From: Montifringilla adamsi
Taxonomy: Eukaryota; Chordata; Aves; Passeriformes; Passeridae
Length of the DNA stretch: 64,000 nucleotides
Direction: 5' to 3'
Assembly (NCBI GenBank): GCA_017590115.1
Contig: JAGGNK010009114.1
Span: 23,627,978 to 23,691,977 of the forward strand
Shown here: positions 1 to 10,130 of the stretch, piece by piece
Position numbering within the stretch: position 1 is the first letter of the stretch
Layout of the letters: each line of letters begins with the position of its first letter
The notes under the pieces: generated by a model
Databases searched by the model: none
Told to the model about the DNA's origin: nothing
Seen by the model: only the letters and a program-made list of their open reading frames with translations
Translations under genes and position numbers: made by a program

Positions 1-811
1 GTGTCTTTGGGAGACATTTATTTGTTAATAAGATAGATATCCTCTCTCACTGTTACCTAATCTGGCATTCACAATCATCTCAGGTCCCTCTCCATCTTGC
101 ACAAACACAGTAGTTAATACTATGTACTTCTCTACTTGTAATATTCTTCTAAGTTACAACTTTCAGATTTTCCATCCAGCCAGATGTTTCAGACAAAATT
201 CAGGGAAGTTCTAATAATCATAGAAAATACTGCCAAAAGGGGTCTTGGTGAAGTTTGCATCCAGTGTGGGGTTTGCTTTTCATGTAAACGCTTGTCATGT
301 CTGTGATATGCAACACCTCAAAAATAATTTTCTGCTTGTCATTTGCTATCATATGTTTGTGTGGTGCATTATTCCTGCCAGGTGTGGCACTACCAACATT
401 TCTACATTAAAATGCATATTTTTAAGAACATTTCTTGTTTTATTTTTCTATGAGTTAACCCCTGATTCTAATCAGCCCTTCAAAGTTTTCACCTGTAAAT
501 TTAAGCATCATCCAAACAAATGATTAAAAACTCTTTACTAATTCAGACCTGAGAGGTCCTTCTGATAGAAACAGACCCCTGCCACTGACTGGTTATATTT
601 TTGGAAATTCTCTTTATAGGTCTGTTGATTTCCTACTTTCTCTAGGAATCTTTTTTGCTCCCCTCTTGATATACATACCTGGATGCCCCTCATCTTGTCT
701 GGCGTAATAGATCCTGGCACTGACCAAAAGTATGGGTTTTTCCTGTGAAGTCCTTACACTTTTCTTTTTATTCTATTCTACAAACTTTCTTTACAGAGAG
801 CCCTAAGCTCA
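1..811. other. Non-coding, no feature recognised
   Basis: AT-rich unique-looking sequence. Open frames here are short and have no recognisable domain. No repeat family identified by eye. Confidence 0.5.
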
Positions 812-1035
812 TCATTTCATAAAATCACAGGAAAAATTAGATTGAAAAGGACTTTTTGAGTTATTCCATACAGCTTCCATTTTCAAAGCAAGGCTGACTT
901 CAAAGTTAGACCCAACTGGGCCCTCATTCTGTCATGTTCTGAGGCTTTCCAAAGAAGAGGCTTCCACAGCCTCCCTGGATGACCTGTTCCAGTGCTTAAC
1001 CCTGCTTGTGGTGGGAAGCTTTCTTCCTTAAGTAA
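812..1035 (-). mobile_element. CR1 LINE fragment, old
   Basis: Read on the plus strand it starts like the reverse complement of a CR1 3' end (cataaaatcacag, then a diverged form of the usual gaaaaggacttt stretch). It continues through the TTCCACAGCCTCCCTGGATGA and CCTGTTCCAGTGCTTAACC motifs typical of the CR1 3' region. Substitutions are many, so it is an old copy. It is 5'-truncated, as most CR1 copies are. Confidence 0.8.
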
Positions 1036-1835
1036 AAGAAAATAAAGATTCAATTATTGCAACTTGTGATTTTTTCTGCTTGTGCTTTCATTGTGTGTCC
1101 CTTGGGGAAGCCTGGCTCTACCACCCCGTGTAGCTGTTGTGAGACTGCTGTAGAATTTCCACCTTCTTGGTTTTCTTGTATCCCTTTTAACCACCCCTCT
1201 TCCCACAGCCTGTGCTGTGTGTCCTGTGTTCCAACCCTCTCACTGTCCTAGTGGCTCTCTGCAGTGATTATTGTTGCTAAATTCACCATTGTTGCTGATA
1301 TGAAGGATTAATTTGAGACTATACAGTGAAATGATCATCCTGCCCTTCTTTTTTTACTCTTTGGAAAAGGTGTTATCCTCCTCTCATGCTGCATCTTTTC
1401 ACCTGATACAGAGTTGGTATTTTAGATTAAAATGAGCTCTGAGAGTTTGTGTTTTCTCTACTTATCTGTTTGGAGACCACTTCATTCTGCTGCTTTTCAT
1501 ACCAAAGATGTTATTTCCCTAGGAAAAGTGAGCTTCACGGAATCCTTTCAGGATAGAGCACAGCTGTCTGATCTTATCTGGGCCTGACAGATGCCTACCC
1601 TTCCCACCAAACTCCACTGTCTTATTGAAAGAATTACCTGTTTCTGCAATCTTTGCATTTAAAAATGATCTGCATACATATGCTTGGAAAGTAGGGCTTA
1701 TTTTAATAATGTGAAGGAAACACAATAAGATGTTAGAGAGAGATGCCATAACAAGTGGAATTACTTTTATCACTTCCTTGTTCCATCACCCATTTCAGTG
1801 TAATTGTCTTATTTGTATTGGCTTCTCCTTTGGAA

Positions 1836-1925
1836 GAACACATAGCAATTTCCAAATGTTTAATTAAAACCTCACAACACTTCTGTGATGTGAGTGCTGT
1901 AAATGAAAGAGGGTAGATAGAACCT
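1836..1925. repeat. Possible MIR/L2-like ancient SINE scrap
   Basis: The string CCTCACAACACTTCTGTGATGT followed by a run resembling 'tgtaaatgaaagagggtaga' recalls the 3' part of MIR elements (ctcacaacaaccctgtgagg, then a gatgaggaaac-type run). The match is weak and short. Confidence 0.3.
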
Positions 1926-4900
1926 TTTTATAGCAACTTTTGTCTTAAGTATTTGTTACATTTTATCTATCACCAAAACAGGGATGCTTTCTTTGGTGCA
2001 CCACAGTTTACCACAGTTTTTAGATATCAAATCCTTGCAAAGAGGGAGGTTTCTTGGCACCACAGGGAATATCCTCCATGGTGGGCTACTGGTTACTCTT
2101 TATTCATCCATGCCTTCTCTTTCTCCTTCTTCTCCGAGGAAGCCTGTGCTCCTTGCTGTACAATGTCAAAAGTGGGATGAATCTTCAAGGTTCTGAAAAC
2201 TTTGTATTATGTTGTAACAGCTAAAGGATTTCACTTGAAATAAGAATCTGGGCTGCCTGGATATGAATGTATATTCAAATTTTGAGAAGGTTTTTAAAGA
2301 AATACATCCACAGCAGCCAGTTTAGTTCTTCTCACTATTAAGAAATGTCCCTTTTCCACCTAAGCTTTTATGAAACTCTACAGTATTTTTTATCCCAGTA
2401 ATAATTTTCTTTTCCTCCCCCACAGTCCTCATATTGATTCATTACAACCATTTTTCTTCAACCTTCAATGGATTCCACGTGTAAAAGATCTCCCAGATCT
2501 CTTGCCTTTGTAGCATGCTGTCTATTTTAGCTAATTTTATATAAATTCATTCTCCTCACCTTGTATTATCCAGTAGCTCTTACTATTGATCAAGACATCA
2601 TTCTCTTTTTTTTCGAAGGTGTTATTTAGGCAGTCAGTTTAGGTTTGATATAAATTTTGGTGATATTCTCTCAATGAAGTGTCAGCAGTCTCACAGTGCA
2701 GCAGGCCAAAGAACAGAGACGCAGCAGGGACTGCTCACACTCTGGGCTCTTTTACTTGTCTGCCCTGATGAACTTCCACTGATGAATCATCCTCTTCCTT
2801 TCTTCTCCCTTGCTTTTGCCCCATCCTTTCCCTGCCTCCATCTCCTCCTGTGTTTGGCACTTAGGATATTGCACAGGCCCTGAGCAAAGGAGCTCACTTT
2901 TCATTTTCCCAAGTTTCCACCCACTTCCCTTCTCTCCTGCCAGTGCACACACATGGTGCTTTCATACACATCAGTATGCTGCTGAAATCTTGGAGAGATA
3001 GATTTGAAAAAGGTAAAGAAAAACATTAAGTCTTGAGATGGCTATGGAAGAGAACTTTCATCTTAATGTTTGCAGTTTGTTGTTTAAATTAGTAGCAAAA
3101 ATACTGTTTATTTTAGCAAATATAATCACATTTTGCAAACAAATACAGATTTTTGTAAAGAAGCAGATTTTCCATGAAAGGGAACTTCTGTTTTGTAGAA
3201 CAGAAGTGAAAATAGAAGCTAACATATGAAACTACTTTGACTTACATTATGATTAATTCATAAATAACTAAAAACTATGTTCAAATGCTTCTTTAAACTT
3301 AACCAGTAAAATCAAACAACATGATTTATTCACTTTGCTTGGTGCTGTTTTTATACAGTGATGTAGCAGGCTAAGTAAAATGATTTATACAAAGTACCAT
3401 GCTTGGATTATTTTAACAATAATTTAATAGGATCTGAGACCAAATGGTGTATATCTCACTGTTTCTGCTTTATTCATGCATCATATAAATTGAATAGCCA
3501 AGTGTTTACAGGAAAACAAAGCTGGGATTGGCATGAGGCATGACTCTGTTCATACACACAGAACAGAATGCACTCACAAATAAGTCAAACCCCCAATATC
3601 TGCAGAACTAGAGGTGGTTTGGCACCTCTGGAAAAACTCACATTATTCCAATGCCTCACCACGAAGTAAGGTACTTGCTCTCAGACACCCTCAAGATTTT
3701 GACTTGTATATTTGTGCATGCCATGAATAAAGCTGCTCCATGATTAAAAAATTAGGACTGATAAGACACACAAGCTCATACAGTAAAAACTCAGTAAAAC
3801 ATTGAATGATGATGAGCTCTTCATATGTGCAATCTGAGCCCTCAATTCATCTGTGTCTCCAGAAATTAAACTCTTTTTCCCTTGATTTATAGAAAACCCA
3901 TTACAGAGTAACAGCTTGATCTTGAATTTTTTTTTTCTCCTGGGGTTAGGGAAGTTTTACATTACAAATAAATTTTGGCAAAGTGAAGGATTTGTCCCCA
4001 ATTTTCCTCATTTAAATACACACACTTACAAATACATAAATGTTCCTCAGAGAAATCACGGTTATAATTGCTTTGGATAGACATTATCTGTCTATGCCAT
4101 AAATATTTGGGCCACAGTGCTCTGGGGTCTAATTTCTGCCACGATCAATCAGTGTTGCTGAAACTCCTGTATTATTTAGTAATTGAAACCCTGAGAAAAT
4201 CTTCAAGCCCAGTTGAATTCAACAGTTTATCCTGAGTAAAGAGAGAAGAATTTAATGTTACACTGAGACACATTAAACAGGAGAGAAGGCCAAGTTGTTA
4301 GGGGCTGCTTCTGCTTTTGTCATTGAAAAGCATTTTGTATAAACCCTTTACAAAACTAGGGAGATAAAAGCCCTTTTAAAGGGAGAACACCAAATTCCTG
4401 TAGGAGTGTAGAAATTATTAATGAGAGTTTCAAGTTATGAGATTTCAGCTCTTTGGTACAGAAGTGGACTTCACATTTTGTACTCATTTCCTTTAACAAC
4501 TGAGCATAAGGATATCTCATTAAATCCACATATACTCCATTTGCCAAGAGCTACACTATAAACTCTTAAAACTGCAATAAAATCACAGCATTTTGAAAAC
4601 CTGAAATAAATAATTTTATTGTCTTTCTTACAAATTCCATAATTCAGAGCATACTCAATGAAAAATTTTCCTAAAATTATTTGAAACTGTATTATGTTTT
4701 TGTTATTAGTATGAAATGATACAGCTAAATGAATAAATTAGTGTTAATTGTCTGTAAAGAGGTCAGATACTTTGGTTTAATGTTCTCATAAGAATGTAGG
4801 GCCTAACTATAAGATCAGCTTTAATTGCAGAACAAATAACTTTTTAAGAGACAAATTTTTTCAAATTGATTAAAAAATCCAGGAAGATATGTTTGTAGAA

Positions 4901-6079
4901 CTCTACCCACACAGAGATGCCAACGCAACACAAAAATTAAAAAAAACCCACTTTATACAAAACTGTAAAGAGCTCCAGCTCTGCAAATCAGTGCCAAAAC
5001 AAAGAAAGACCATGATCTGGCAGCAATTGAAAGTTCCTCATTAAAAAAAGATTAATGACAGAAACCTTCTAAAAGCAAAAATCTCCTCTCAATCCAGGAA
5101 AATACAGCCTGTGGCTTTTAATAACTGAAGAGACTGACGTGATGTGGAATCGCTGGGGCTTTGCTTGGTATTTTTCTTTGTTAGAATTCAAAGGAAGAGC
5201 TTATTGCATTTCTGTAGGTACAGCAGATCTTTCCTCATTGTGCTACAGAAAAAGTGGCCACTGTGTGTTGGGCAGGGGAGAAGGGAAACTAAAAAGGTGA
5301 AGTTGTATAGGAGTCCACCATGACCGTGCTCTTGCCAAGTTCTTCATAATGACTGCCAGGATTTGCTTTGCACTTATGTAGGACAAGAAGAGAAAACTCT
5401 GTACAGAAAAGAAAGTGAACAACACAATGCTGCTTCTTCAGCCCTCACGTTTGGCCAGAGCAGCAAGGCTGGCCAGGAGCACAGATGGCACCGGGGGAGG
5501 AAAAAGGAGACAAGTTCTCCTTGCAGCACTTCTTGTAGTGGTACAGTTACCAAGCTCTCAAAGAGTACAGAGTGCCTCCCAAAGTAACAAGTTAAAACCT
5601 AATTAATTATATTATAAATAGCTATAAAAATATTGCAAAATTAACCTATGTGTTTCTTAGAATCCAGCATTACTGGGGTTTAAGATTTAAGCCTTCTGCT
5701 TCACTAATATCCAAATCTGAAAACAGAATATGCTTATTTGCCTTTTAGAGTTACTTCTGAAAAAAAATACAAGTTAGTAAACTGAGGGGAGATAAACAAC
5801 CTCAGTGATGTACAGGGCACAATTATGGAATGACCTGGGTGATGGGTAAAAGCCCTTGGGAAACCCTCCTTGCCAGACAGATTTAGGAATATCCTGTGCT
5901 ATTTAAAGGACTGGCACTGTTAATAAGAACAGAGCATCGCTTACACTGCACTTCTCCCCTTTCCTCTCCTGTGCTGCCTGTGTCCCGTGCCTGTGCACAG
6001 CCAACGGTGCTGCTTTTACTGGAAGTTTTCCGACTTTCTGTGAACATCTCAAAATAATCTCCCAGCATCGTTGAGACCT
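1926..6079. other. Non-coding, AT-rich; no gene or repeat recognised
   Basis: About 4 kb without a credible coding exon on either strand. Short open frames (all under 85 codons) lack family motifs and have composition like the flanks. The interval would hold 3' UTR or the last exon of the minus-strand bHLH gene if its intron is long; GC content rises from about 5900 upward. Confidence 0.5.
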
Positions 6080-6199
6080 CTCAAGCATGTCAGCTGTCGG
6101 CATCAGCCCCTGTCCCCGAGGTCTGGCGTGCAGCTGGAGGGGTGGGCGGCAGCGCTGCGTGCAGCCCGGGCTGGGCTGGAGGCGTAGGGCACAGCGTGT

Positions 6200-6214
6200 T
6201 CATGACAGCTTCCC
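6200..6214 (-). CDS. Candidate short terminal coding exon of the bHLH gene (speculative)
   Basis: On the minus strand a pyrimidine-rich stretch ending CCCCTGTCAG precedes GGG AAG CTG TCA TGA. Joined in phase 0 to the donor at 6743 it would add only Gly-Lys-Leu-Ser and a stop, giving a protein of about 227 residues and an intron of about 530 bp. SCX and TCF15 also end with a short second exon, so the architecture is plausible. The evidence is only one acceptor-like string inside a GC-rich stretch. Other AG acceptors exist further down, for example before 5917. Treat it as a hypothesis. Confidence 0.15.
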   Translation of the reverse strand, partial: GKLS

Positions 6215-6736
6215 CTGACAGGGGACACTGTGTGTTTGGAAGTTCAAGTTTCATCATGCGACACAGGTTTAGGAGGCATCAGGATCAGGGCTTGGCCGCT
6301 GAGGTTTAACATTTCTTGTGCTAAAATAGCTGCAGCGCCAGGTGCAACCGTCTCGACAGAGGCAGTGAATTTAATTTGCAAAACGCCCTGAAAAAAACCT
6401 CTCACAATATAAAACAAAGTGCATAACCTTAAAAAGTAACTCTTTTAGGACGGTGCTATCTAAATGTAAACATGCAGCACGAGTCAGGCGATGTTACCCA
6501 GAGCAGTGGTACAGTCAAGAGCAGGAGTGGTGCGAGACCTCAGCCTGTTCAGAGTCCGGTTACGGCTGGAGCAGGTGATGGTTTGTCTCTTTCTCGGTGC
6601 TGTTCGATGGATAAAAACACAAGTTAGGAGACACCAAGGACAGCACTGAACCCTTGGCCGGTTCAGTCCCAAACCTGCGGGGGACACCAATAACCTCCCC
6701 AACAGAGAGCTCCAAGAGAGGCTCTCGGAAGCCGGC

Positions 6737-6743
6737 CCTTACC
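6737..6743 (-). other. Splice donor at end of bHLH exon 1
   Basis: On the minus strand the sequence reads CAGCGG then GTAAGGG. The exon would end at 6743 in phase 0 just after the FCLSDQRQR codons. I recall SCX and TCF15 having their single intron close to this place, after the CLSNQRK signature. The donor matches the vertebrate consensus well. Confidence 0.75.
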
Positions 6744-7411
6744 CGCTGCCGCTGGTCGCTGAGGCAGAAGGTGCAGATGGACCGAGGCGCGGAGGCACCT
6801 GGTGGCGAGCAGGGCTGCGGGGGCTGAGCGGGCTGCGGGCAGGGCTGCGGGGGCTGAGCGGGCTGCGGGCACGGCTGCGGGCAGGGCTGCGGGCACGGCT
6901 GCGAGCAGGGCTGCTCAGCATCCACCGCTTCGTCCTGCCGGCGCTGCTGCAGCAGCAGCACGTTGGCCAGGTGCGAGATGTAGCTGGACGCCAAGCGCAG
7001 CGTCTCCACCTTGGAGAGGCGGCGGTCGGCGGGGCGGGTGGGGATGAGCCGGCGGAGGGCGCCGAAGGCCGTGTTGACGCTGTGCGTGCGGTCCCGCTCC
7101 CGCGCGTTGGCCGCCGCCCGGCCCCGCCGCTCCATCACTTTTATGCGCGGCAGGTGCCGCATCGCCCCTGCTCGCCCCGTGTGCCGCCGGCCGCGCTTGG
7201 CGGCTGCTCTCGGCCGGGGGCCGCCGCCGCCGCACCTGTCGCGGTCCCGGGCTCTGCAGCGGCTCCGCGGAAACCCCCCGCTCCTCCTCCTCCTCCCGCT
7301 GCCGGGGGGGCCTCGTCGGCTGCTCCCGCGGGAACAGCGCTCCCGCATCCAGCGGTGTGACCGATCCTGGGATCCTCGTGGGGTGTGCAAACCTCTGCAG
7401 GTTTTACCCAT
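6743..7411 (-). CDS. SCX/TCF15-like bHLH transcription factor, coding part of exon 1 (223 codons, donor-terminated)
   Basis: Predicted nuclear DNA-binding protein that would pair with a class I E-protein and bind CANNTG E-boxes, as scleraxis and paraxis do in tendon and somite tissue; the specific role here is unknown. Counting from the Met at 7411, the basic region is about residues 98-112 and includes ARERDRT with the E-box-contacting Glu and Arg. Helix 1 is about 112-121, the loop 122-133, and helix 2 134-155 ([20 protein letters not shown]). A Pro-Cys-Gln repeat spans 168-202, then [12 protein letters not shown] (212-223) matches the C-terminal signature of TCF15/SCX. The frame meets GTAAGG right after residue 223, so later codons in this frame are read as intron. 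The Met at 7411 has A at -3 and G at +4; Mets at 7162 and 7135 are alternatives. The family's acidic N-terminus is absent. NVLLL and [10 protein letters not shown] look closer to TCF15; SSYISHL looks closer to SCX. Domain call is firm, orthology is not. Confidence 0.85.
6806..6910 (-). repeat. In-frame coding tandem repeat (30-bp x2, then 12-bp units)
   Basis: Positions 6811-6840 and 6841-6870 are identical 30-bp units encoding [14 protein letters not shown] sequence. They are followed by 12-bp units at 6871-6882, 6883-6894 and 6895-6906 that differ by one or two bases and encode CPQP. All units are multiples of three, so copy-number change keeps the frame. The plus strand carries many runs of three or more G separated by short loops, so it is a candidate G-quadruplex former on the template strand. 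Confidence 0.9.
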
Positions 7412-7459
7412 TCTGCGCCCCCGTACTCCATGTCTGTTCCAGCATGTGTGCGGGCATGT

Positions 7460-7830
7460 GTGCCACAGGATCGTTCAGGCTGGAAAAGACCTCAGAGGTC
7501 ATCGAGTCCAACCTTTGACCGGCTGACACGGTGATGACCTTGTCAACTAAACCACAGCACTGAATGCCATGTCCAGCTGTTTCTTGAACACCTCCAGCTG
7601 TTCCACCACCTCCCTGGGCAGCCCCTTCCAATGCTTGACAGCTCTTCATCTGATGCAATTCTTCCTGATGTCCAGCCTGAACCTGGAGGCTCTGTCCTCT
7701 TGTCCCTTCACTAGTTGCCTTGAGAAGAGGCTGACCCCCACCTGGCTACAACTTCCTTTGAAGGTATCTTTTGGCTGGAGTGATAGATCAAGCATGGAGG
7801 TGGATTTCACCACCTTCCCCAGGCAACCCT
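7460..7830 (-). mobile_element. CR1 LINE 3' fragment abutting the bHLH exon
   Basis: On the plus strand the sequence has TTCAGGCTGGAAAAGACCTC, then AGGTCATCGAGTCCAACC. It continues through motifs for the tail of the element, including ACCTCCCTGGGCAGCCC, TTCCTGATGTCCAGCCTGAACC and TCTTGTCC. This is the reverse complement of the CR1 3' end, so the copy lies on the minus strand, the same strand as the bHLH gene. Its 3' end faces the gene, about 50 bp from the 7411 Met. Confidence 0.92.
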
Positions 7831-8881
7831 AGACACATACAAATCCAATTTCTCATTCTGTTCAGAATGAGTGTCTGCCTCAATCATTTACTTATTAAAA
7901 GGTCATCATAAGCACTAATTGATCGCACCTCTTTTCTTCATAAAAATTTGACATCCTGTCTGAGCTCAGAGACTCATGAAAGGTCATGGCACAGGTTTAC
8001 TCAAATGAATCATCCCTACCTGATTAGGCAGCCTCAAATGACTCTTTTTCTGTGGTCCCAGAAGCTTATTTGTGGTGACCTAAATGTGAATCCTTCTTCC
8101 CGAATCAGGGCTGGATTAGCAGAGTCATATCTCTCTAATCATGGGTGCACACACTAAGGGTAGGCAGCTGCTTAGACATGTTTGTCTGGGACTTGTGCCC
8201 TCTCAAAATACAAAAGCTGGTATCAACAGGCAGGGCTACATCCCTGCAGTGCATTCCTCTGCTGGGATGGCAAAGTGCTGGTTTATGTTGGTTGCACTTT
8301 CTGTTTGGGCAGAACTTGAAGGAAAAAATGGACCAACACCTCTGTCAGCCAGTTGTAGTATCTTACCTTGGCCTACTAATGAACAACACTTATTTAATGC
8401 GATTTTCCTTTATGTTACTTGTGACAAAGGGAGGGAAAGTCTTTTGATTTCCCATTGGGTGATGTTTTAGAGATTTTTGTGATTTCCATAGCAAAATATT
8501 GCTGCAATAAAATTAGCTTGAGGTTGAGGTGTTTGATAGCAAAAGCTGAAGAAATGCAAGGCCGGATGGACAGGTGTGTGCCATGCTACTGCTCCAAAGG
8601 AATTCCTTTGGGGTGAGAGCAGGATGCAGCCCTTCATCATCAGATACTGGGGAAAGCTGTGTTCAAAGTCATGCAGTTTTCCTGAAGTTTGTGAGTATAA
8701 CCATATCCTACTCTCACAGTAGGATATTCTGTCTGCTTAACCTTTCAAAAAGTAAATGATCTAGAAAGTTCTGGAGTTGAATTTCAGTCCTTAGAAGTGC
8801 TGCTTTTTTGAAGTCTCCAGGTAAGCCTGCTCTGCCCTCCATGCAGGCTTCTTCCTTTTTGTCACCTCCAATATTTCTAGA

Positions 8882-8951
8882 ATGAAATTCCTGACCAGAC
8901 AAAGCCAACAACAAATCTCCCATTGACTTTAATGGAGGCAGGATTTCACCC
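8882..8951. repeat. Ancient palindromic (hairpin) interspersed element
   Basis: Outer arms ATGAAATTCCTGACC (8882) and GGCAGGATTTCACC (8937) are near-perfect inverted repeats. The centre contains CATTGACTTTAATG, itself almost palindromic. I recognise the CATTGACTTCAATG...AGGATTTCACC core as a sequence that recurs widely in birds, turtles and crocodilians. I cannot name the family with certainty; a MITE-like DNA element is most likely. Confidence 0.6.
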
Positions 8952-10099
8952 TTGATATGTTCTGGTAGCTGAGCAGTGGAGATAATTGATTCTTTGTCAG
9001 AGTCACTCATTTGCTTACCGGTGTTTTCCTGTCCTTAGCATCTCAGTTTCTTTGTTTTTTCTTTTTTCTTTTTTAATTACTGAAGGTAAACTAAAACAAA
9101 ACCCACCCCCTTCCACAAAAAGAACCCCGAGACAAAGCGAAAACTGGTATTCTCAAAGTCTGAATTTATGGCTTATTGATAAACCAAGAATGAGAAAAGG
9201 AATAAGTGATACTCAGGAAGAAAATGATGCTGTGTCTGCAGAGAAAACCAGAATGATTTTCTGTGACTTTACAGCAATAGCTAATTTGGGGGTTAGGGAC
9301 AAAGGGGTGGCTGAACGATTCTTGTTCTGTTTCCAAGGCAGATGGAAATAGTAATGCAATAAATGGTTTGTTTTGGTTTTTTTGTTTGGTGGGGGTTTTT
9401 TTTGTTTATTTTTTTTTTTTTTTGTTAGATAAGGAGTCTTGTAAAAAGGCCAAAATGCTGGTGACTTTAATTACTAGATTATTGATTGGGATAATATTTA
9501 TGCAAGTGCTGGGGGAGCATATTCCTCAAGGAAGGTGCAGCATTGCTGTTATTTTACAATTTGCTGAATTGCTAATAGCGAGCAAGAACAGGGCTGCATG
9601 AATGCAAAGCAGAAGAGTGGGCAATATTTTATGTGCAGTGATAAGGTTTTGCCTGAAATTTGCCTTCGTGCTATGTGGAGAAAGTTATCTGATATCCATT
9701 GTAAGGAAGCATTCAACCGTATTCAAAAGACTGGAAATATGAAGTATCTCACTGATTAGTTGCAGTCTACTGGCTGGCATTTCTTTAATTTGCCTTTATT
9801 TTTTGAAGAACAGTGTTAATAGGAAATAAAAAAAAGAAAGAAGAATTCAGAAGAAGGCAATTTGGAAAAGCTACACCTATGAAAAGAGCAAGTTATTTGG
9901 AGGATAACAAAAGAAACAAATCTAAATTAGCAGCACTGAATGTCTCTGGTCACAGCCAAGAAGCCTTTCAAATGTATTTCCATTAAATAGGAAGTATAAC
10001 ACAAAATTGTTCACTTGTTTAAAAAAAAAGACATTCAGGGACAAAAATGCCTTTAAAAAGAAGTACTTGAATGTTTGTGTCCTCATTCTGTGCCTGCAG

Positions 10100-10130
10100 G
10101 TCACACTGACTTCAGTGAGACTCTTGTTTA
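10100..10130. repeat. Second, shorter copy of the CATTGACTTCAATG-type element
   Basis: GGTCACACTGACTTCAGTGA resembles the palindromic core seen near 8921 and 25190. Too short to be sure; it may be chance. Confidence 0.3.

Larger units (their letters stand above)
6700..7440. promoter_or_regulatory. CpG island over the bHLH exon
   Basis: A dense run of CG dinucleotides in very GC-rich sequence, against an AT-rich background on both sides. It covers the coding exon and a few tens of bases upstream of the 7411 start. This is the usual signature of a developmental-gene promoter or first exon. No TATA box is evident in the short interval between the exon and the CR1 fragment that starts at about 7465, so the transcription start cannot be placed. 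Confidence 0.75.

Noticed and set aside
6560..6742. Continuation of the bHLH reading frame past the donor (about 60 codons)
   Set aside because: Follows a consensus GTAAGG donor at the position where I recall the family intron; the sequence does not resemble the SCX/TCF15 C-terminus. Treated as intron.
6802..7526. Several long overlapping frames on both strands through the CpG island
   Set aside because: Shadow frames of the GC-rich bHLH exon; only one frame has the bHLH domain.
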